DNA of 30,667 bases from a virus, in the IMG/VR virus record IMGVR_UViG_3300025423_000064, positions 1 to 30,667 of that record; one strand, given 5' to 3'. The first letter of the stretch is position 1; the number at the start of each line of letters is the position of its first letter. Position numbers and translations under genes: made by a program. The notes beneath the pieces are model-generated. The model was given only the letters and a program-made list of their open reading frames with translations. It did not search any database and was not told the origin of the DNA. This document shows, in pieces, positions 1 to 9,022 of the stretch.

Positions 1-980
1 ATATTTGGGAATGCAATGTTTTGACCAGTTGTTGAGGTCAACAAAGTTGAAGAAGCCGGAATTGTTGTGCCGTTTACCGACGTTGTTGAGCCAAGGGTTG
101 TAGGAATGTCCGATGCAGAAAGCGTTGTTCCTGCGGTTACGCGCCCCTTTGCGTCTGTTGTGACCTTTGTGTACGTGCCCTGTGTGCCGGTTGCAATCAA
201 AGCGGGTGCCGTTGATGTTCCAGTGAGGTCGCCCGCTAATTGAATAACGCCCTGCGCGCCCGTAGTTGCGGCTGTAATGGTTTGCGAAGTGGAGGCACCT
301 TGGTATCCTTGAGGGCCTTGAGAGCCGGTTGGGCCCTGCGAACCCGTTGAACCTTGAGGGCCCTGCACGGTTGCGCCTTGGACACCTTGAGTTCCTTGGG
401 TTCCCTGTGAGCCGGTTGCGCCCTGTGAGCCGGTTGCGCCCTGCGAGCCGGTCGACCCTTGAGCGCCCTGTGCGCCAGTAGAACCTTGCGGGCCGGTTGC
501 GCCCTGATAACCCTGCGGACCCTGAACTGCAACGGCAGACGAGTATTGAGGGCCGGCAGCGCCGGAGGTCATAATCAAACCTCTGGTTGATGTTCCGGGC
601 ACAACGGTAATCCAAGTAGAGCCGCTGTAGTAAGAAATAGAAGGGTTGGTGTAAGTGGTATTGACCCAAACCTGACCAGGGAAAGCCACGGTTGGGGCTG
701 TTGTGCCTACGTAAACGGAGTCGGCGCCCAAATTGACCCACGAAGTTCCGTTGTAGTAATTAAGGCCGTAACTTGCAGATGTTGCCAGCGCGCACCACCA
801 GAATTCACCGCCAGTGCTGTTTACTGAAGGCGTTGGCGTTGAGCCGTCCGAAGTCGTGGCCCAAAGCGGAACGTTGCTGTCAATAAAGTTGGCAACGCTC
901 TGAATGTCAGAGGCAACGTTTGCCGTGTCGCTTGAAACCGGGTATGGAACCTGGGCCCGCGTTGTCTTTCCACTTGACAT
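1..980 (-). CDS. Collagen-like tail fibre protein (3' end beyond window)
   Basis: Probable tail fibre, the distal receptor-contacting part of the tail. The reading frame is open from ATG at 980 to the window edge, so only the first 326 or so residues are seen. Residues 1-150 form a globular N-terminus that includes a G-S/T-W-V/I module repeated three times ([14 protein letters not shown] and STWITVVPG are examples). Residues 154-229 are collagen-like Gly-X-Y triplets rich in Gln, Ala, Ser and Thr, with one two-residue interruption (GATVQGPQG). Near residue 272 there is an AKGRVTAGT motif, which is common in repeats of phage tail fibres. The ATG overlaps the stop of the I-like gene by one base (TAATG), placing it last in the visible baseplate operon, where fibre genes usually sit. 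The receptor-binding tip would lie beyond base 1. Fibre identity is well supported; receptor is unknown. Confidence 0.85.
   Translation of the reverse strand, partial: MSSGKTTRAQVPYPVSSDTANVASDIQSVANFIDSNVPLWATTSDGSTPTPSVNSTGGEFWWCALATSASYGLNYYNGTSWVNLGADSVYVGTTAPTVAFPGQVWVNTTYTNPSISYYSGSTWITVVPGTSTRGLIMTSGAAGPQYSSAVAVQGPQGYQGATGPQGSTGAQGAQGSTGSQGATGSQGATGSQGTQGTQGVQGATVQGPQGSTGSQGPTGSQGPQGYQGASTSQTITAATTGAQGVIQLAGDLTGTSTAPALIATGTQGTYTKVTTDAKGRVTAGTTLSASDIPTTLGSTTSVNGTTIPASSTLLTSTTGQNIAFPN
403..456 (-). repeat. Tandem 18-bp repeat inside collagen-like fibre
   Basis: Two identical 18-base units (403-420 and 421-438) are followed by a third, slightly diverged unit (439-456). Each encodes six residues of the type GATGSQ. 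The repeat is coding collagen-like sequence, and such units can expand or contract by slippage or recombination, changing fibre stalk length. Confidence 0.8.
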
Positions 981-2248
981 TAGTATCCTCCTACGAAGAT
1001 TTGCATTCCGGCAGGCCGGTAACGATAGATAAAGTTGATGTACGGTGAGTTGTTACTTGCAACGGTGCTGCCCTGAAGGTCAAAGTAAAGACCACCAATG
1101 CTTGTAAGATACGTTTGAAGTGACGAGTACGTTGAAGAAGCGCCACCGGCATCAGCCGTCAAAGTCTGATACGACTGTGACGAAAAATAAATAGATGGAA
1201 GCAAGATTGTCATTGCATTAAAACTGTTTGAATACGGCTCTTTGAGCGCACAAGCGCCTTGTTGGCTTGTAACTGTTGTTCCCGTTGCTGAATTTGTGAC
1301 CGTAAATTGCGTTGCAGTTGCCGACGCCACCGTAACGTTTGTAAGGTTAAACGCTGTTGTAGACAATCCCGAGATGGTTACAACTTGACCCGCAATAAGA
1401 GAGTTGGCACACGTGTAAGTTACTGTTGTGCCGTTTGCAGAAGCGCCCGTAATTGCGTACGAGGTTGATTGCGTGTTTTCCATGATGATTACTTGCGACT
1501 CAGACAACTGAGAAACGCTTGAAACCAACTGGGAGTTAATTACCTGAATCAACTGTTGCGTAATTGCTTCGGCGGTTGCCCGATTAAAACCACCAAGGGA
1601 GTTAATCGTTTGGACAATCTGCTGACGGCTCATGGTTGTGTCAGATGGGATTGAAGCGCCTACAAATTGAGCAAGCCAAGGCAGGGCGTAGTTTGGGCAA
1701 CGTTGAATGTCAACCGCTTGAGACCAGCCGGGAGCGCCGGCCCAGTCCTGAAGGTAAACGCTTCCGTCTGCTCCTGTGCTTGCGGGCCAGGATAGGCCGG
1801 CGCCGCCCGTAGGATAGTTGCGCGTAACACCCGTAAAGGTGATTGTTGGCGCGTTCCAATCACTGTATCCGGCGGGGACCGAAATTGTTTCAACGGCGCC
1901 AGTAAGCGAATTGACCAACTCTAAAAGAATTGGTTGATTTGTTGGGAACACATACCAAGTGCTGTCTGTTCCAAAAATTGTAATTGTTGTGTCGCCGGGT
2001 GCAAGAGGGTTTGCAATTTGAACGTCTGTGATTTCGTACGTTGCATAAGCACCAAAGTTTGCTTCAACGTGAATGCCTTGACCGACATTGTTTCTAGTCA
2101 GAATGTCAAGTTGGTCAAGTTGCGACGCGGCGCCGTAAATAAAGTACCAAAGAGCGTAACCATTTTGCGCGTCTTGGTCTTGGATAAATTGCGGCACCGT
2201 GTTATAAATCGACTGGGTGTTGTAACTATTCGGTAAGGTTACCGTCAT
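980..2248 (-). CDS. P2 gpI-like baseplate/tail protein
   Basis: Likely baseplate wedge component of the P2 tail protein I type, which links the J-like wedge protein to the fibre. The N-terminal half contains the segment [14 protein letters not shown] followed by a helical stretch with [19 protein letters not shown], the layout seen in gpI-like proteins. Residues about 259-338 look like an inserted Thr/Val/Ser-rich beta-sandwich module, after which the chain returns to a mixed fold. At 422 residues it is about twice the size of P2 gpI, and the insertion explains part of that. Its ATG is two bases past the J-like stop and its TAA overlaps the fibre ATG. The order J-like, I-like, fibre matches P2-like baseplate operons and supports the call more than any single motif. 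Confidence 0.7.
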   Translation of the reverse strand: MTVTLPNSYNTQSIYNTVPQFIQDQDAQNGYALWYFIYGAASQLDQLDILTRNNVGQGIHVEANFGAYATYEITDVQIANPLAPGDTTITIFGTDSTWYVFPTNQPILLELVNSLTGAVETISVPAGYSDWNAPTITFTGVTRNYPTGGAGLSWPASTGADGSVYLQDWAGAPGWSQAVDIQRCPNYALPWLAQFVGASIPSDTTMSRQQIVQTINSLGGFNRATAEAITQQLIQVINSQLVSSVSQLSESQVIIMENTQSTSYAITGASANGTTVTYTCANSLIAGQVVTISGLSTTAFNLTNVTVASATATQFTVTNSATGTTVTSQQGACALKEPYSNSFNAMTILLPSIYFSSQSYQTLTADAGGASSTYSSLQTYLTSIGGLYFDLQGSTVASNNSPYINFIYRYRPAGMQIFVGGY

Positions 2249-2250
2249 AA

Positions 2251-4920
2251 TTAAAGTCCAGTAAACGTGTTGCTTGTATTGGCATAAACCGTTCCGGCAA
2301 TTGCGTTAGCAATTGGAAGAGGAGCGATTCCGGAAAGCGGGACCGTTGTGGTCAAGTAGGCTCCGCCGGTTGGGTATGAAGTTCTGGCGCTTACGGTAAC
2401 AACGTTTGATACGCCTTCAACAGAACCAATGATTGTGGCAAGGTCCATAATGTTTACCGACGTTGCGGCTCCATTCCAATATGGCGGCGTGTTTGTTCCA
2501 CCAGCCCAGTTAGCGGGGCTTAGGAACAAACGAATAGCGGCGGTAACCGAAGACTGCACTGACGTTGTTGTGTAAGCCGGCGAAACGTAAATAGTGTACT
2601 GAACGTCAATTGGAATGTAATTGGGGTTAATCGTGTTAACCGTAAAGTTTGTCTCGCGACGGGTTGCAAGGTAGGCAGAGAGGCTTTGGGCGATTGAAGG
2701 AACAACCGGCAAACCATTTGCATCAACGGGCACAACAGAAACGGTGCGAGGGTAGTTAAACGTGTTGGGGTTGTAGAGTCCACCTGGCGTCCATGTGTAG
2801 TTGTACTGGTTGAGCGCCGGAAGCGTTGTCAATGTGTACGAGCCAGAGACAACTGCAACGTTTGAAACAATAACGCTCGAACCCAATGGCACGTTGAGGC
2901 CGGCTCCAAAGATAATGTTAACCTGAACGTCAGCCGCAGATGAAAGCGTAAACGTAATTGGAAGCGTCACCGTGGCCGCAGCCGCAGGGCTAACAGTAGC
3001 AAGAACGGCAGATGTGGCAACGTTGACAACTTGAATCGTAATGTTGCTGTACGTTGTGCCGGTCACGTAATTGGCGTTAACGGTCGCAAACAACGTGTAC
3101 GTGCGCGTGGTTGCCGTGGTGTCAGAAACGACGTGCGACAAATTAAAGATTTGCGAACTTACCGTAAGGGCGGAGCCGAGTGCGGAGCCGGTTCCCTGGT
3201 ACTGAACTCCCGTTCCCGGCAATATGACAGTACCATTTGGGTTGCTCCAGGACGAGCCGTACCCACCGCTGAATTCGTAGTCAAGGAAGGTGGCGTCAGG
3301 AATAAAGTTGTAGTCACTGTTTGTTAGCGTTTGACTTTGAGCGGAAGAAAGGTCAACCTGAACCTCATTAAGCGACACGTAAGTAACTTCGTGCGTCTTG
3401 CTTGTTTCCGTTGTGGAAAAAGCAATGTACATTTGAATGTTTGTTACGTATGGACGTGGAGCGTTAGGGTTGGTTGCCGAATAAATTGTTGGCACACCGG
3501 GGTCAAAAGCAAGCACGTTTGCAGAGTTTGCGTTTGTTGAGGGAATGTTGCAGCAAACAACTTTTGAGTTTGACGTGTAGGTGTAAAGGGAATCGTCAAA
3601 CTGTGGCAATGAAGAAAACGCGCGCGTCGAACCGTCAATGTAAGTGGCAAGAGCCACAATGTACGGGCGCTCTGTTGCCGTTGTTGCCGGCGCGGAACCA
3701 GCAGCCTTGATGACGGCGGCGGCTTGGTACCAATAAGAGTTTGCGTACAGACCCGTAGCGGCAGGTGCCGACGCACCTTGAAGCAAGGTTGCGGTTGCGC
3801 TTGTTGAGTGAGCGTACTGCATTGGGGCGGCCAGCGTCAATGTTTGCGCACCACCGGAAGCGGCTGAAACGGCTGTTGCAATTACAATTTCATTGCCGTT
3901 TGTGCTGTCGGAAATCAAGAAAAGGTCTGGCGCTGAAGAACTTGCAGTTGTGTGCAAAGCGGTTGTCGTCAACTTTATTGAAGACGCACCTGCCGTTGTT
4001 GCGGTGTTTACTGCAAGCCCGCTTGGAAGCGCGGTTGACGTACTTGTAAATTGCAAGTAGTTTGACGGCGAAGTTCCGGGGGTCGATATAGATGGAACAG
4101 TTGTTGTTCCGTCACCAACAACACCCCAGCCAGAGGGGGCGGAACCAGAAGTCGATGCTGTTGTAAAGTTTGCGTTAGCGGCAGAGAAAAGATTGGTCAA
4201 AGAGTTGAAGCCATCAAATGCCTGCGCACGGTAAATGCCGGATACGTTTTGAGCAAACAACGCGTAGTCGCTGGGCGTAATTGGGCGGGGCGCAAGAAGT
4301 TGCAATTCTGCCGTCAAACGGCTCAAGAATGAATCTGTTGTCTCTGGGTCAGTGCCCGCTACAAGGTTTGAGTTTGTTGCAGGGGTTGCCGTAACCACAA
4401 CGCTAGAGATGTTGGGGTTTTGAGTTTGCAGTTGCAAGAATGCGCCAACGGAGTTAAAACTTGAAAAGTTCTGAATGTTGTAAGCGGTGCCTGGGGTTAC
4501 TGCTTCAACAAGAACGTTGGTAAGCGCGTTTGTCCCCGCTGCAATTGTAATGCTATTTACAAGTTGAAACTGGTAAGAAGCGCCGGAAAAGAAGAGGCCG
4601 ACAACGGTTCCGGCGGCAATTTGGTATCCACCGGTAGGGGCGTTGCTAACCAATGTCCATGTTGTGTAAAGTTGGTTTTGAAGGCCCGCATTTGGTGTAA
4701 TTCCGATAAGTGAACCGAAATATTGAAAGATAGATTTGGGGACGTCAGAAGCCACGTTAGCGGCCTCTGCGGCCATTGAGGCAAACTGTTCCAGAAGAAG
4801 AACTTCAAGGTTGCCTTCACGCGGCACCCAGCCGGGAACGTTGGCAGCAATTGAGGCAAGAGATTGCTGAACAAGTACGTCAGCCTCTGTTACGATGGGA
4901 ATGTCAATGTAACCGCTCAT
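2251..4920 (-). CDS. Baseplate J-like wedge protein with large inserted beta domains
   Basis: Baseplate wedge protein of the gpJ/T4 gp6 family, forming the ring that rearranges when the tail contracts. Residues 1-230 hold the conserved start (PGWVPREGNLEVLLLEQFAS, then TDPETTDSFLSRL and APRPITPSDYALFA). The C-terminal 180 residues contain the family end (RTVSVVPVDANGLPV, RRETNFTVNTINPNYIPIDV, MDLATIIGSVEGVSNV). Between them about 450 residues have been inserted. They are rich in Ser, Thr, Ala and Gly and look like two jelly-roll modules (one near NLFSAANANFTT, one near FIPDATFLDYEFSGG), similar in style to carbohydrate-binding folds. The total of 889 residues is far longer than P2 gpJ. The start overlaps the upstream stop by one base. 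The family call is firm; a glycan-binding role for the insert is inference. Confidence 0.85.
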   Translation of the reverse strand: MSGYIDIPIVTEADVLVQQSLASIAANVPGWVPREGNLEVLLLEQFASMAAEAANVASDVPKSIFQYFGSLIGITPNAGLQNQLYTTWTLVSNAPTGGYQIAAGTVVGLFFSGASYQFQLVNSITIAAGTNALTNVLVEAVTPGTAYNIQNFSSFNSVGAFLQLQTQNPNISSVVVTATPATNSNLVAGTDPETTDSFLSRLTAELQLLAPRPITPSDYALFAQNVSGIYRAQAFDGFNSLTNLFSAANANFTTASTSGSAPSGWGVVGDGTTTVPSISTPGTSPSNYLQFTSTSTALPSGLAVNTATTAGASSIKLTTTALHTTASSSAPDLFLISDSTNGNEIVIATAVSAASGGAQTLTLAAPMQYAHSTSATATLLQGASAPAATGLYANSYWYQAAAVIKAAGSAPATTATERPYIVALATYIDGSTRAFSSLPQFDDSLYTYTSNSKVVCCNIPSTNANSANVLAFDPGVPTIYSATNPNAPRPYVTNIQMYIAFSTTETSKTHEVTYVSLNEVQVDLSSAQSQTLTNSDYNFIPDATFLDYEFSGGYGSSWSNPNGTVILPGTGVQYQGTGSALGSALTVSSQIFNLSHVVSDTTATTRTYTLFATVNANYVTGTTYSNITIQVVNVATSAVLATVSPAAAATVTLPITFTLSSAADVQVNIIFGAGLNVPLGSSVIVSNVAVVSGSYTLTTLPALNQYNYTWTPGGLYNPNTFNYPRTVSVVPVDANGLPVVPSIAQSLSAYLATRRETNFTVNTINPNYIPIDVQYTIYVSPAYTTTSVQSSVTAAIRLFLSPANWAGGTNTPPYWNGAATSVNIMDLATIIGSVEGVSNVVTVSARTSYPTGGAYLTTTVPLSGIAPLPIANAIAGTVYANTSNTFTGL

Positions 4921-5591
4921 TATTTATTTCCTAAACTGCTGGTGATGGCAACGCCCACAGAGGCAACGTTTTGGTCGTTATATTTTACAGAAACCCTTGC
5001 GTTGGCTCGAGGTTCCCATTGATTGATTGCGTCTTGGATTTCAATAGCATTTACGTCGGCAAATGTAGGGTCTTGAATGCCAAAGTCCGGGAGCATTGTT
5101 CGTTCGCCAACCAAAGCACCCACAACCATTGCAACAGAGGCAGAGATTTCTTCGTAAGAATCTTGCGGGTTCATGGCGATTTGACCAAAGGGGTCAAGTG
5201 TAATGCCATTCTGAAAATGCGGCGGCCCAAAAACCGGATTAACGGGAGGGGGGAAAGAAGAGACGTTTAATGCGTCGCTTTCTGCACCGGTTGAGTCAAC
5301 ATGGATAATACTAAATGCCACCGAAAGCGGGGGGCTTGTAAGAGACGGGAACTGATAAAAGTAAGAAGTCATTGGGGCCGCAAGCGAATACGACGCTTGA
5401 CCAGTTTGTCTTACGACGTTTGCCCCAAGAGTTGTAACAAGCGACCACGTTGGAACCATTTGGTTGACGTTTTGCAATACATAAACTTCGTACAAAGAAC
5501 CGGTCGTAGCATCATCTGCCGCGGTCCAATTAAGTTGAACGCCTTTGCCTTCAACCCACGTTTCTGTAAGTTCTGTAATTGCGTCAGCCAT
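4920..5591 (-). CDS. gp25/W-like baseplate wedge protein with N-terminal Fn3-like domain
   Basis: Baseplate wedge component related to T4 gp25 and P2 gpW, which contacts the first sheath ring and helps trigger contraction. The C-terminal part, about residues 128-220, carries the family pattern: DPFGQIAMNPQDSYEEISASV, then GERTMLPDFGIQDPTF and VNAIEIQDAINQWEPRANA. The N-terminal part, residues about 5-110, reads as a fibronectin type III-like beta-sandwich (VQLNWTAADDATTGSLYEVYVL) and is an addition to the normally 110-130-residue protein. It lies directly upstream of the J-like gene, as in other contractile tails. The family assignment rests on motif pattern and position; the Fn3 reading is by strand pattern only. 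Confidence 0.8.
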   Translation of the reverse strand: MADAITELTETWVEGKGVQLNWTAADDATTGSLYEVYVLQNVNQMVPTWSLVTTLGANVVRQTGQASYSLAAPMTSYFYQFPSLTSPPLSVAFSIIHVDSTGAESDALNVSSFPPPVNPVFGPPHFQNGITLDPFGQIAMNPQDSYEEISASVAMVVGALVGERTMLPDFGIQDPTFADVNAIEIQDAINQWEPRANARVSVKYNDQNVASVGVAITSSLGNK

Positions 5592-5592
5592 T

Positions 5593-6834
5593 TTAGATTC
5601 CTAGTCTGCCCCCCTGGCGTGGCCCCTCCTTAATAGCAATAAGGTTGGCGCAGACGTAAGGGATATTGTGTGTTTTGTGCCACTCTGAAGGGAAGTGTGT
5701 AAAGAGTTGGCTTACTTGAAAGTTTACTTTAATTTCTGGGACGTAACGACGGTAATTGTCGTCAACCCAATACCAGAAACTATTTTCATTGTAAAACGCA
5801 ACATGCGTTGGGTCTTGGTAGGCGCCCCGTCCGTCGGTGCTGGGTGTAAGGCTTACAACCATGCCACCATGAGCAAGAACGCGGTAAAACTCATTCCACA
5901 AACGAATCTTGTCGGCAATGTGTTCGCAAAAGTCAACAGCACGAATAACGCCTACTGAGTTGTCTTCGAGTTCGCCCAAAACGTTGAAAATGTCACCGAC
6001 GTAATAAGCGGGTTCGTGCAAGTCTACGGTTTTGTATCCCGGCGCGGGGTTGTGCGCACCGCCCAAGTCCAAAGCGAGAAGCCCGTTGTCTTCAGACCAC
6101 TTTAAAAGAAGGGACTGAATGTTTTGAGAGTGCAGACGAACGGTTTCCTCTTGAATGAAAACGTTGGTCTCTGGGTCTACTTGAGTGTTTTCCCCGTGAA
6201 GACGCTGGTAATACAAGCATTTTTCAATGTGATGAAACTTGCCTTGAAGGTAGAGCCGAGCCATAAGGTCTTGGTCATCAAGAACCTTGCGTGAATAATC
6301 GTATCCGCCTGCGGCGTCGTAAGCGGACTTTCGGAAAGCGCGCACGTGATTTGGAGCATACCAAATAAACGAAACGTTGTGGGGCGTGGGCTTCATGCCG
6401 GCACAAACGACGTGCTCTCCATCGGTGTAATAGTTCCAACCGTATGTTTGGTCAAACATGTGAGCGTGCGGTTTGCCGTCAACGTCAAGATGAGCAAAGT
6501 CTGAATAAACAAAAACGGTTTCGGGGTCTCCGTTAAAAACCTTTTTAATTTCTTCTAGTGCCGTTGGTGCAAGCGTGTCATCGTGGTCTAATTCGACCAA
6601 AATGGTGCCGGAGCAAAGGTCGACGGCGTGGCGCTTAAGCGCGCCTACAGAGCCGTTCATGTGGGGCTCGGCGTATGCTACCCGAACGCGGTCATCGTAA
6701 TTTGGGCGCTCCCAATGGGCATCACCGTTGAGAAGAACCACCCATTCCCAATCTTGAATGGTTTGAGCCCTAATGCTTTCATAGGCTTCATCAAGATATT
6801 TAGGATTGTGGCTCGGCGTAAATATTGAAATCAT
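5593..6834 (-). CDS. Glycosyltransferase family 2 - SAM methyltransferase fusion
   Basis: Two-domain enzyme of 413 residues. Residues 1-235 are a GT-A fold family 2-type glycosyltransferase. It begins MISIFTPSHNPKYLDEAYES, with the nucleotide-sugar metal site VELDHDD near residue 83 and a VLDDQDLMARL segment near 185. Residues about 250-413 are a class I methyltransferase with SAM-binding LALDLGGAHNPAPGY, acidic VDLHE, and the late segment YRVLAHGGMVVSLTPS followed by AYQDPTHVAFY. ATG at 6834 follows a GAGGGG ribosome site, and a promoter lies just upstream. It sits between the spike and gp25-like genes. It may decorate phage fibres or host surface glycans. Substrates are not visible in the sequence. 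Both domains appear intact. Confidence 0.88.
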   Translation of the reverse strand: MISIFTPSHNPKYLDEAYESIRAQTIQDWEWVVLLNGDAHWERPNYDDRVRVAYAEPHMNGSVGALKRHAVDLCSGTILVELDHDDTLAPTALEEIKKVFNGDPETVFVYSDFAHLDVDGKPHAHMFDQTYGWNYYTDGEHVVCAGMKPTPHNVSFIWYAPNHVRAFRKSAYDAAGGYDYSRKVLDDQDLMARLYLQGKFHHIEKCLYYQRLHGENTQVDPETNVFIQEETVRLHSQNIQSLLLKWSEDNGLLALDLGGAHNPAPGYKTVDLHEPAYYVGDIFNVLGELEDNSVGVIRAVDFCEHIADKIRLWNEFYRVLAHGGMVVSLTPSTDGRGAYQDPTHVAFYNENSFWYWVDDNYRRYVPEIKVNFQVSQLFTHFPSEWHKTHNIPYVCANLIAIKEGPRQGGRLGI

Positions 6835-6866
6835 GTCGTTCCCCTCAGAGCGGCAGTAAATGCCCC

Positions 6867-6913
6867 ATTATAGAGACATAATACACCATACAAGAAGAAA
6901 AATCAAGGATTTA
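6867..6913 (-). promoter_or_regulatory. Promoter for GT-MTase gene (shared bipartite element)
   Basis: On the minus strand, TTGATT (6906-6901) is separated by 17 bases from TATTAT (6883-6878), a near-consensus sigma70-type promoter. Five bases further on lies TATAATGG (TATAAT at 6872-6867). The 11-base block TAAATCCTTGA (6913-6903) recurs at 27,889-27,879 with the same 28-base interval from the TTGA hexamer to TATAAT. It lies in the only sizeable gap of the baseplate operon. Confidence 0.65.
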
Positions 6914-6915
6914 CT

Positions 6916-7620
6916 TTATCCAATTGGAAAAACAATCCCAGAAAGCCACGTTGCCGATGCGCTGGGAACAACGGTACCGTCAGTATTTACCGTCACGTAC
7001 GTGTAGCCAGACGTGCCAAAGTTTTGCGTCATAATTACCGTTGCGGCAGAAGGCCGGTATCCCGAAGGAAGAGTAAATGCCGTAGCGTTTGCGGAGCCGC
7101 CGGTTACGTTGCCCCGAAGGTATACAACATTGTTTAGTAGCCGATAAGCAGGAGCCGTTCCAGCAGAGCCAAAGCCATTAGAAAAAGAAGAAACGTTTGC
7201 CCAGCCACTATCGCCAACGGTTGATGGCGTCGCTCCCTGAGGGCCTTGGTAGCCCTGCAAGCCCTGAGAACCTTGCGCGCCTTGCGGGCCTTGTGGCCCT
7301 TGTGCGCCGCTACCATTTCCAAAGCCAAGAAATCCGTGAATGACCGGAACGTTTTGAGGTGTAAATGTAACGGTGCAAGACGTGCCGACCGGCGGAGCAA
7401 CAGAACCCGGATACGGGACCGGACCCCATACTTGCGTGCCACTGTATGAGGGAATTGTAAAAGTCAAATTTCCAGCAGTGATTGAACCGTCTGTTACGGA
7501 CGCGTCTGTCTGCACAACGGTGCCATAATACGTTCCTTCTGTCTGCCGCCCAGATGCAAAGATATTTCCTTGCCACTTCAACTGGTTTTGCATAAGAGTA
7601 AACGTGTCTTGACTTCTCAT
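6916..7620 (-). CDS. Baseplate spike-like protein with OB-fold and collagen-like stalk
   Basis: Probable central spike/puncturing protein of the gpV/gp5-N type. Residues about 28-98 have the pattern of the spike OB-fold barrel (YYGTVVQTDASV, VPYPGSVAPPVGTSCTVTF, VIHGFLGF). Residues 105-130 are Gly-X-Y triplets rich in Gln. Residues 138-234 resemble a C-terminal fibre cap of the kind found after collagen-like stalks (NNVVYLRGNVTGG, LPSGYRPS). I start it at ATG 7620, two bases after the hub stop, preceded by ACAGG; a longer reading to 7680 would run deep into the hub gene. It directly follows the gpD-like hub, the usual hub-spike order. A collagen stalk in place of the usual beta-helix is unusual, so an adsorption accessory is an alternative. 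Confidence 0.7.
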   Translation of the reverse strand: MRSQDTFTLMQNQLKWQGNIFASGRQTEGTYYGTVVQTDASVTDGSITAGNLTFTIPSYSGTQVWGPVPYPGSVAPPVGTSCTVTFTPQNVPVIHGFLGFGNGSGAQGPQGPQGAQGSQGLQGYQGPQGATPSTVGDSGWANVSSFSNGFGSAGTAPAYRLLNNVVYLRGNVTGGSANATAFTLPSGYRPSAATVIMTQNFGTSGYTYVTVNTDGTVVPSASATWLSGIVFPIG

Positions 7621-7622
7621 TG

Positions 7623-9020
7623 TTAACCTGTCGTTGTTGTAGTTGTGGGGGAGCCGTTTGCAGATGCAATAGCGGCCCATGCGGCGGCGCTGTACTCTGA
7701 ACCAATTGGGAACGGAGCAAGAGGCTGGGAACTGGGGTCGTAAACTTGACCGTATGGCATTGGAACCTGAAGGACGATTGAAGCCTGTGGGTTAAATGCG
7801 TCACGTTGCATAGACGAAACCATCCACTGCCCGTCAGCAATTCCACAGCCAGAAACCATAACAATTTCGCCAATGTCAAATTGCCAGTTGTCAAGCATGC
7901 AAGTTACCGTGGCTTGACCGAGGGGCTTGCCCACGTCCCAGTCAAAGTCAATCAACTGAATTGTGTCATTGAACTCTGAGATAACCTGCATATTCTTGCC
8001 GGTTGTGCCTTTAATTTTGTTGATTGGCGGCTCGCCGTTTTGCCCTGGCAGAATACCAAGCCAGTATTCGTCTGGGCCAAAATAAACGGTATTAGCGTTT
8101 TCCCAGATGCGCCAACCAATACTCGAAGCGATGCGGCTCATTGCTGTCCATGAGTCTTCATACGGGTCTGTTGTAGTGCCTCGACCCAATGCAACCGTAA
8201 TTACCGGAACATTGTTATTGCCCGTAAGAGCGTTCCAAATTGTGGCGTAGTCTGGCGCAACAAGGTTAATGTCTGAATAAAAACTGTTTTTTGGAGCGGG
8301 GTTAAGGGCCGTTACAAGACCTGCCATAAACGGGGTTACGCCCGCGCTTGTGGTGCTAGTTATGTTGCCGTTACCGCGTTGTTGCTGAAGACGAAAAACC
8401 GCTTCTGATTCAAACACCAGTTGCACCTGGTCGCCGGATTTGACAAATTGCACAAGCGTGTAAACCAATTTGTTTGATTGCTGAATAACTTTTTTGTCCG
8501 CGGTTGTAAGCACATAATTGGAAGCGGCAGCAAGCGCGCTTGAGTCAACAAAGGGTTGCGTTCTGCCATTGCCTGTTCCGGCAACAATTAAAGTAAGCCC
8601 TTGCTTGATTCCTTGACCACCGCCACCAGCGGCGGAGTCAGTAACTTCAGCAAAAGAAAGAAAACCGCCTGTGGTCTTGTTGCTTCCGGCTCCGGTACTA
8701 CGCAAAATCTGACGCGTGGGGTCTGTCAACTGAATGGTAATAGTTGACGTTCCCAGCATGTTTTGTTGAAGAATAATGTCGGTAATTGCGTCTTCGTAAT
8801 AGTAACCAAGTTTTTGATAAACGGTTCCCGTTTTGGGGTCAAGAGTTACAAAGTTTGCAAGGTCGTCTGGTCCAAACCCAATGCCCGTCGGCAGCGTTTG
8901 AAGTTTAAGTTTCCCGCTGTTGTCGGGGACCATTGAAGGATTTGCAACAACAGTATCGGTAACGCCAGACGTGGCGCTTTTTGTAGTTTTTCTTGTTGCG
9001 GCTTTTTTCTTGTGAGCCAT
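7623..9020 (-). CDS. gpD-like baseplate hub (late control D type)
   Basis: Likely baseplate hub protein equivalent to P2 gpD/T4 gp27, forming the ring between tail tube and spike. The 465-residue chain opens with a Lys-rich segment (MAHKKKAATRKTTK) and continues with ITIQLTDPTRQILRS, a strand pattern typical of hub first domains. Later come DSWTAMSRIASSIGWRIWE, VYFGPDEYW and IQLIDFDWDVGKPLGQATVTCML. These match the general plan of hub proteins in actinobacterial phages, where a helical segment precedes beta-barrel domains. It lies between the LysM protein and the spike, the expected position. I see no hydrolase motif. The assignment is mostly by position and domain rhythm. Confidence 0.65.
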   Translation of the reverse strand: MAHKKKAATRKTTKSATSGVTDTVVANPSMVPDNSGKLKLQTLPTGIGFGPDDLANFVTLDPKTGTVYQKLGYYYEDAITDIILQQNMLGTSTITIQLTDPTRQILRSTGAGSNKTTGGFLSFAEVTDSAAGGGGQGIKQGLTLIVAGTGNGRTQPFVDSSALAAASNYVLTTADKKVIQQSNKLVYTLVQFVKSGDQVQLVFESEAVFRLQQQRGNGNITSTTSAGVTPFMAGLVTALNPAPKNSFYSDINLVAPDYATIWNALTGNNNVPVITVALGRGTTTDPYEDSWTAMSRIASSIGWRIWENANTVYFGPDEYWLGILPGQNGEPPINKIKGTTGKNMQVISEFNDTIQLIDFDWDVGKPLGQATVTCMLDNWQFDIGEIVMVSGCGIADGQWMVSSMQRDAFNPQASIVLQVPMPYGQVYDPSSQPLAPFPIGSEYSAAAWAAIASANGSPTTTTTTG

Positions 9021-9022
9021 GA

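Noticed and set aside
403-456. CRISPR-like short tandem repeats
   Set aside because: The units are 18 bases with no spacers and encode collagen triplets in a long open frame.
236-532. A 98-residue Arg/Ala-rich minus-strand frame
   Set aside because: It is a shifted frame of the collagen-like repeat in the fibre gene; its composition follows from the Gly-Gln-rich triplets read out of frame.
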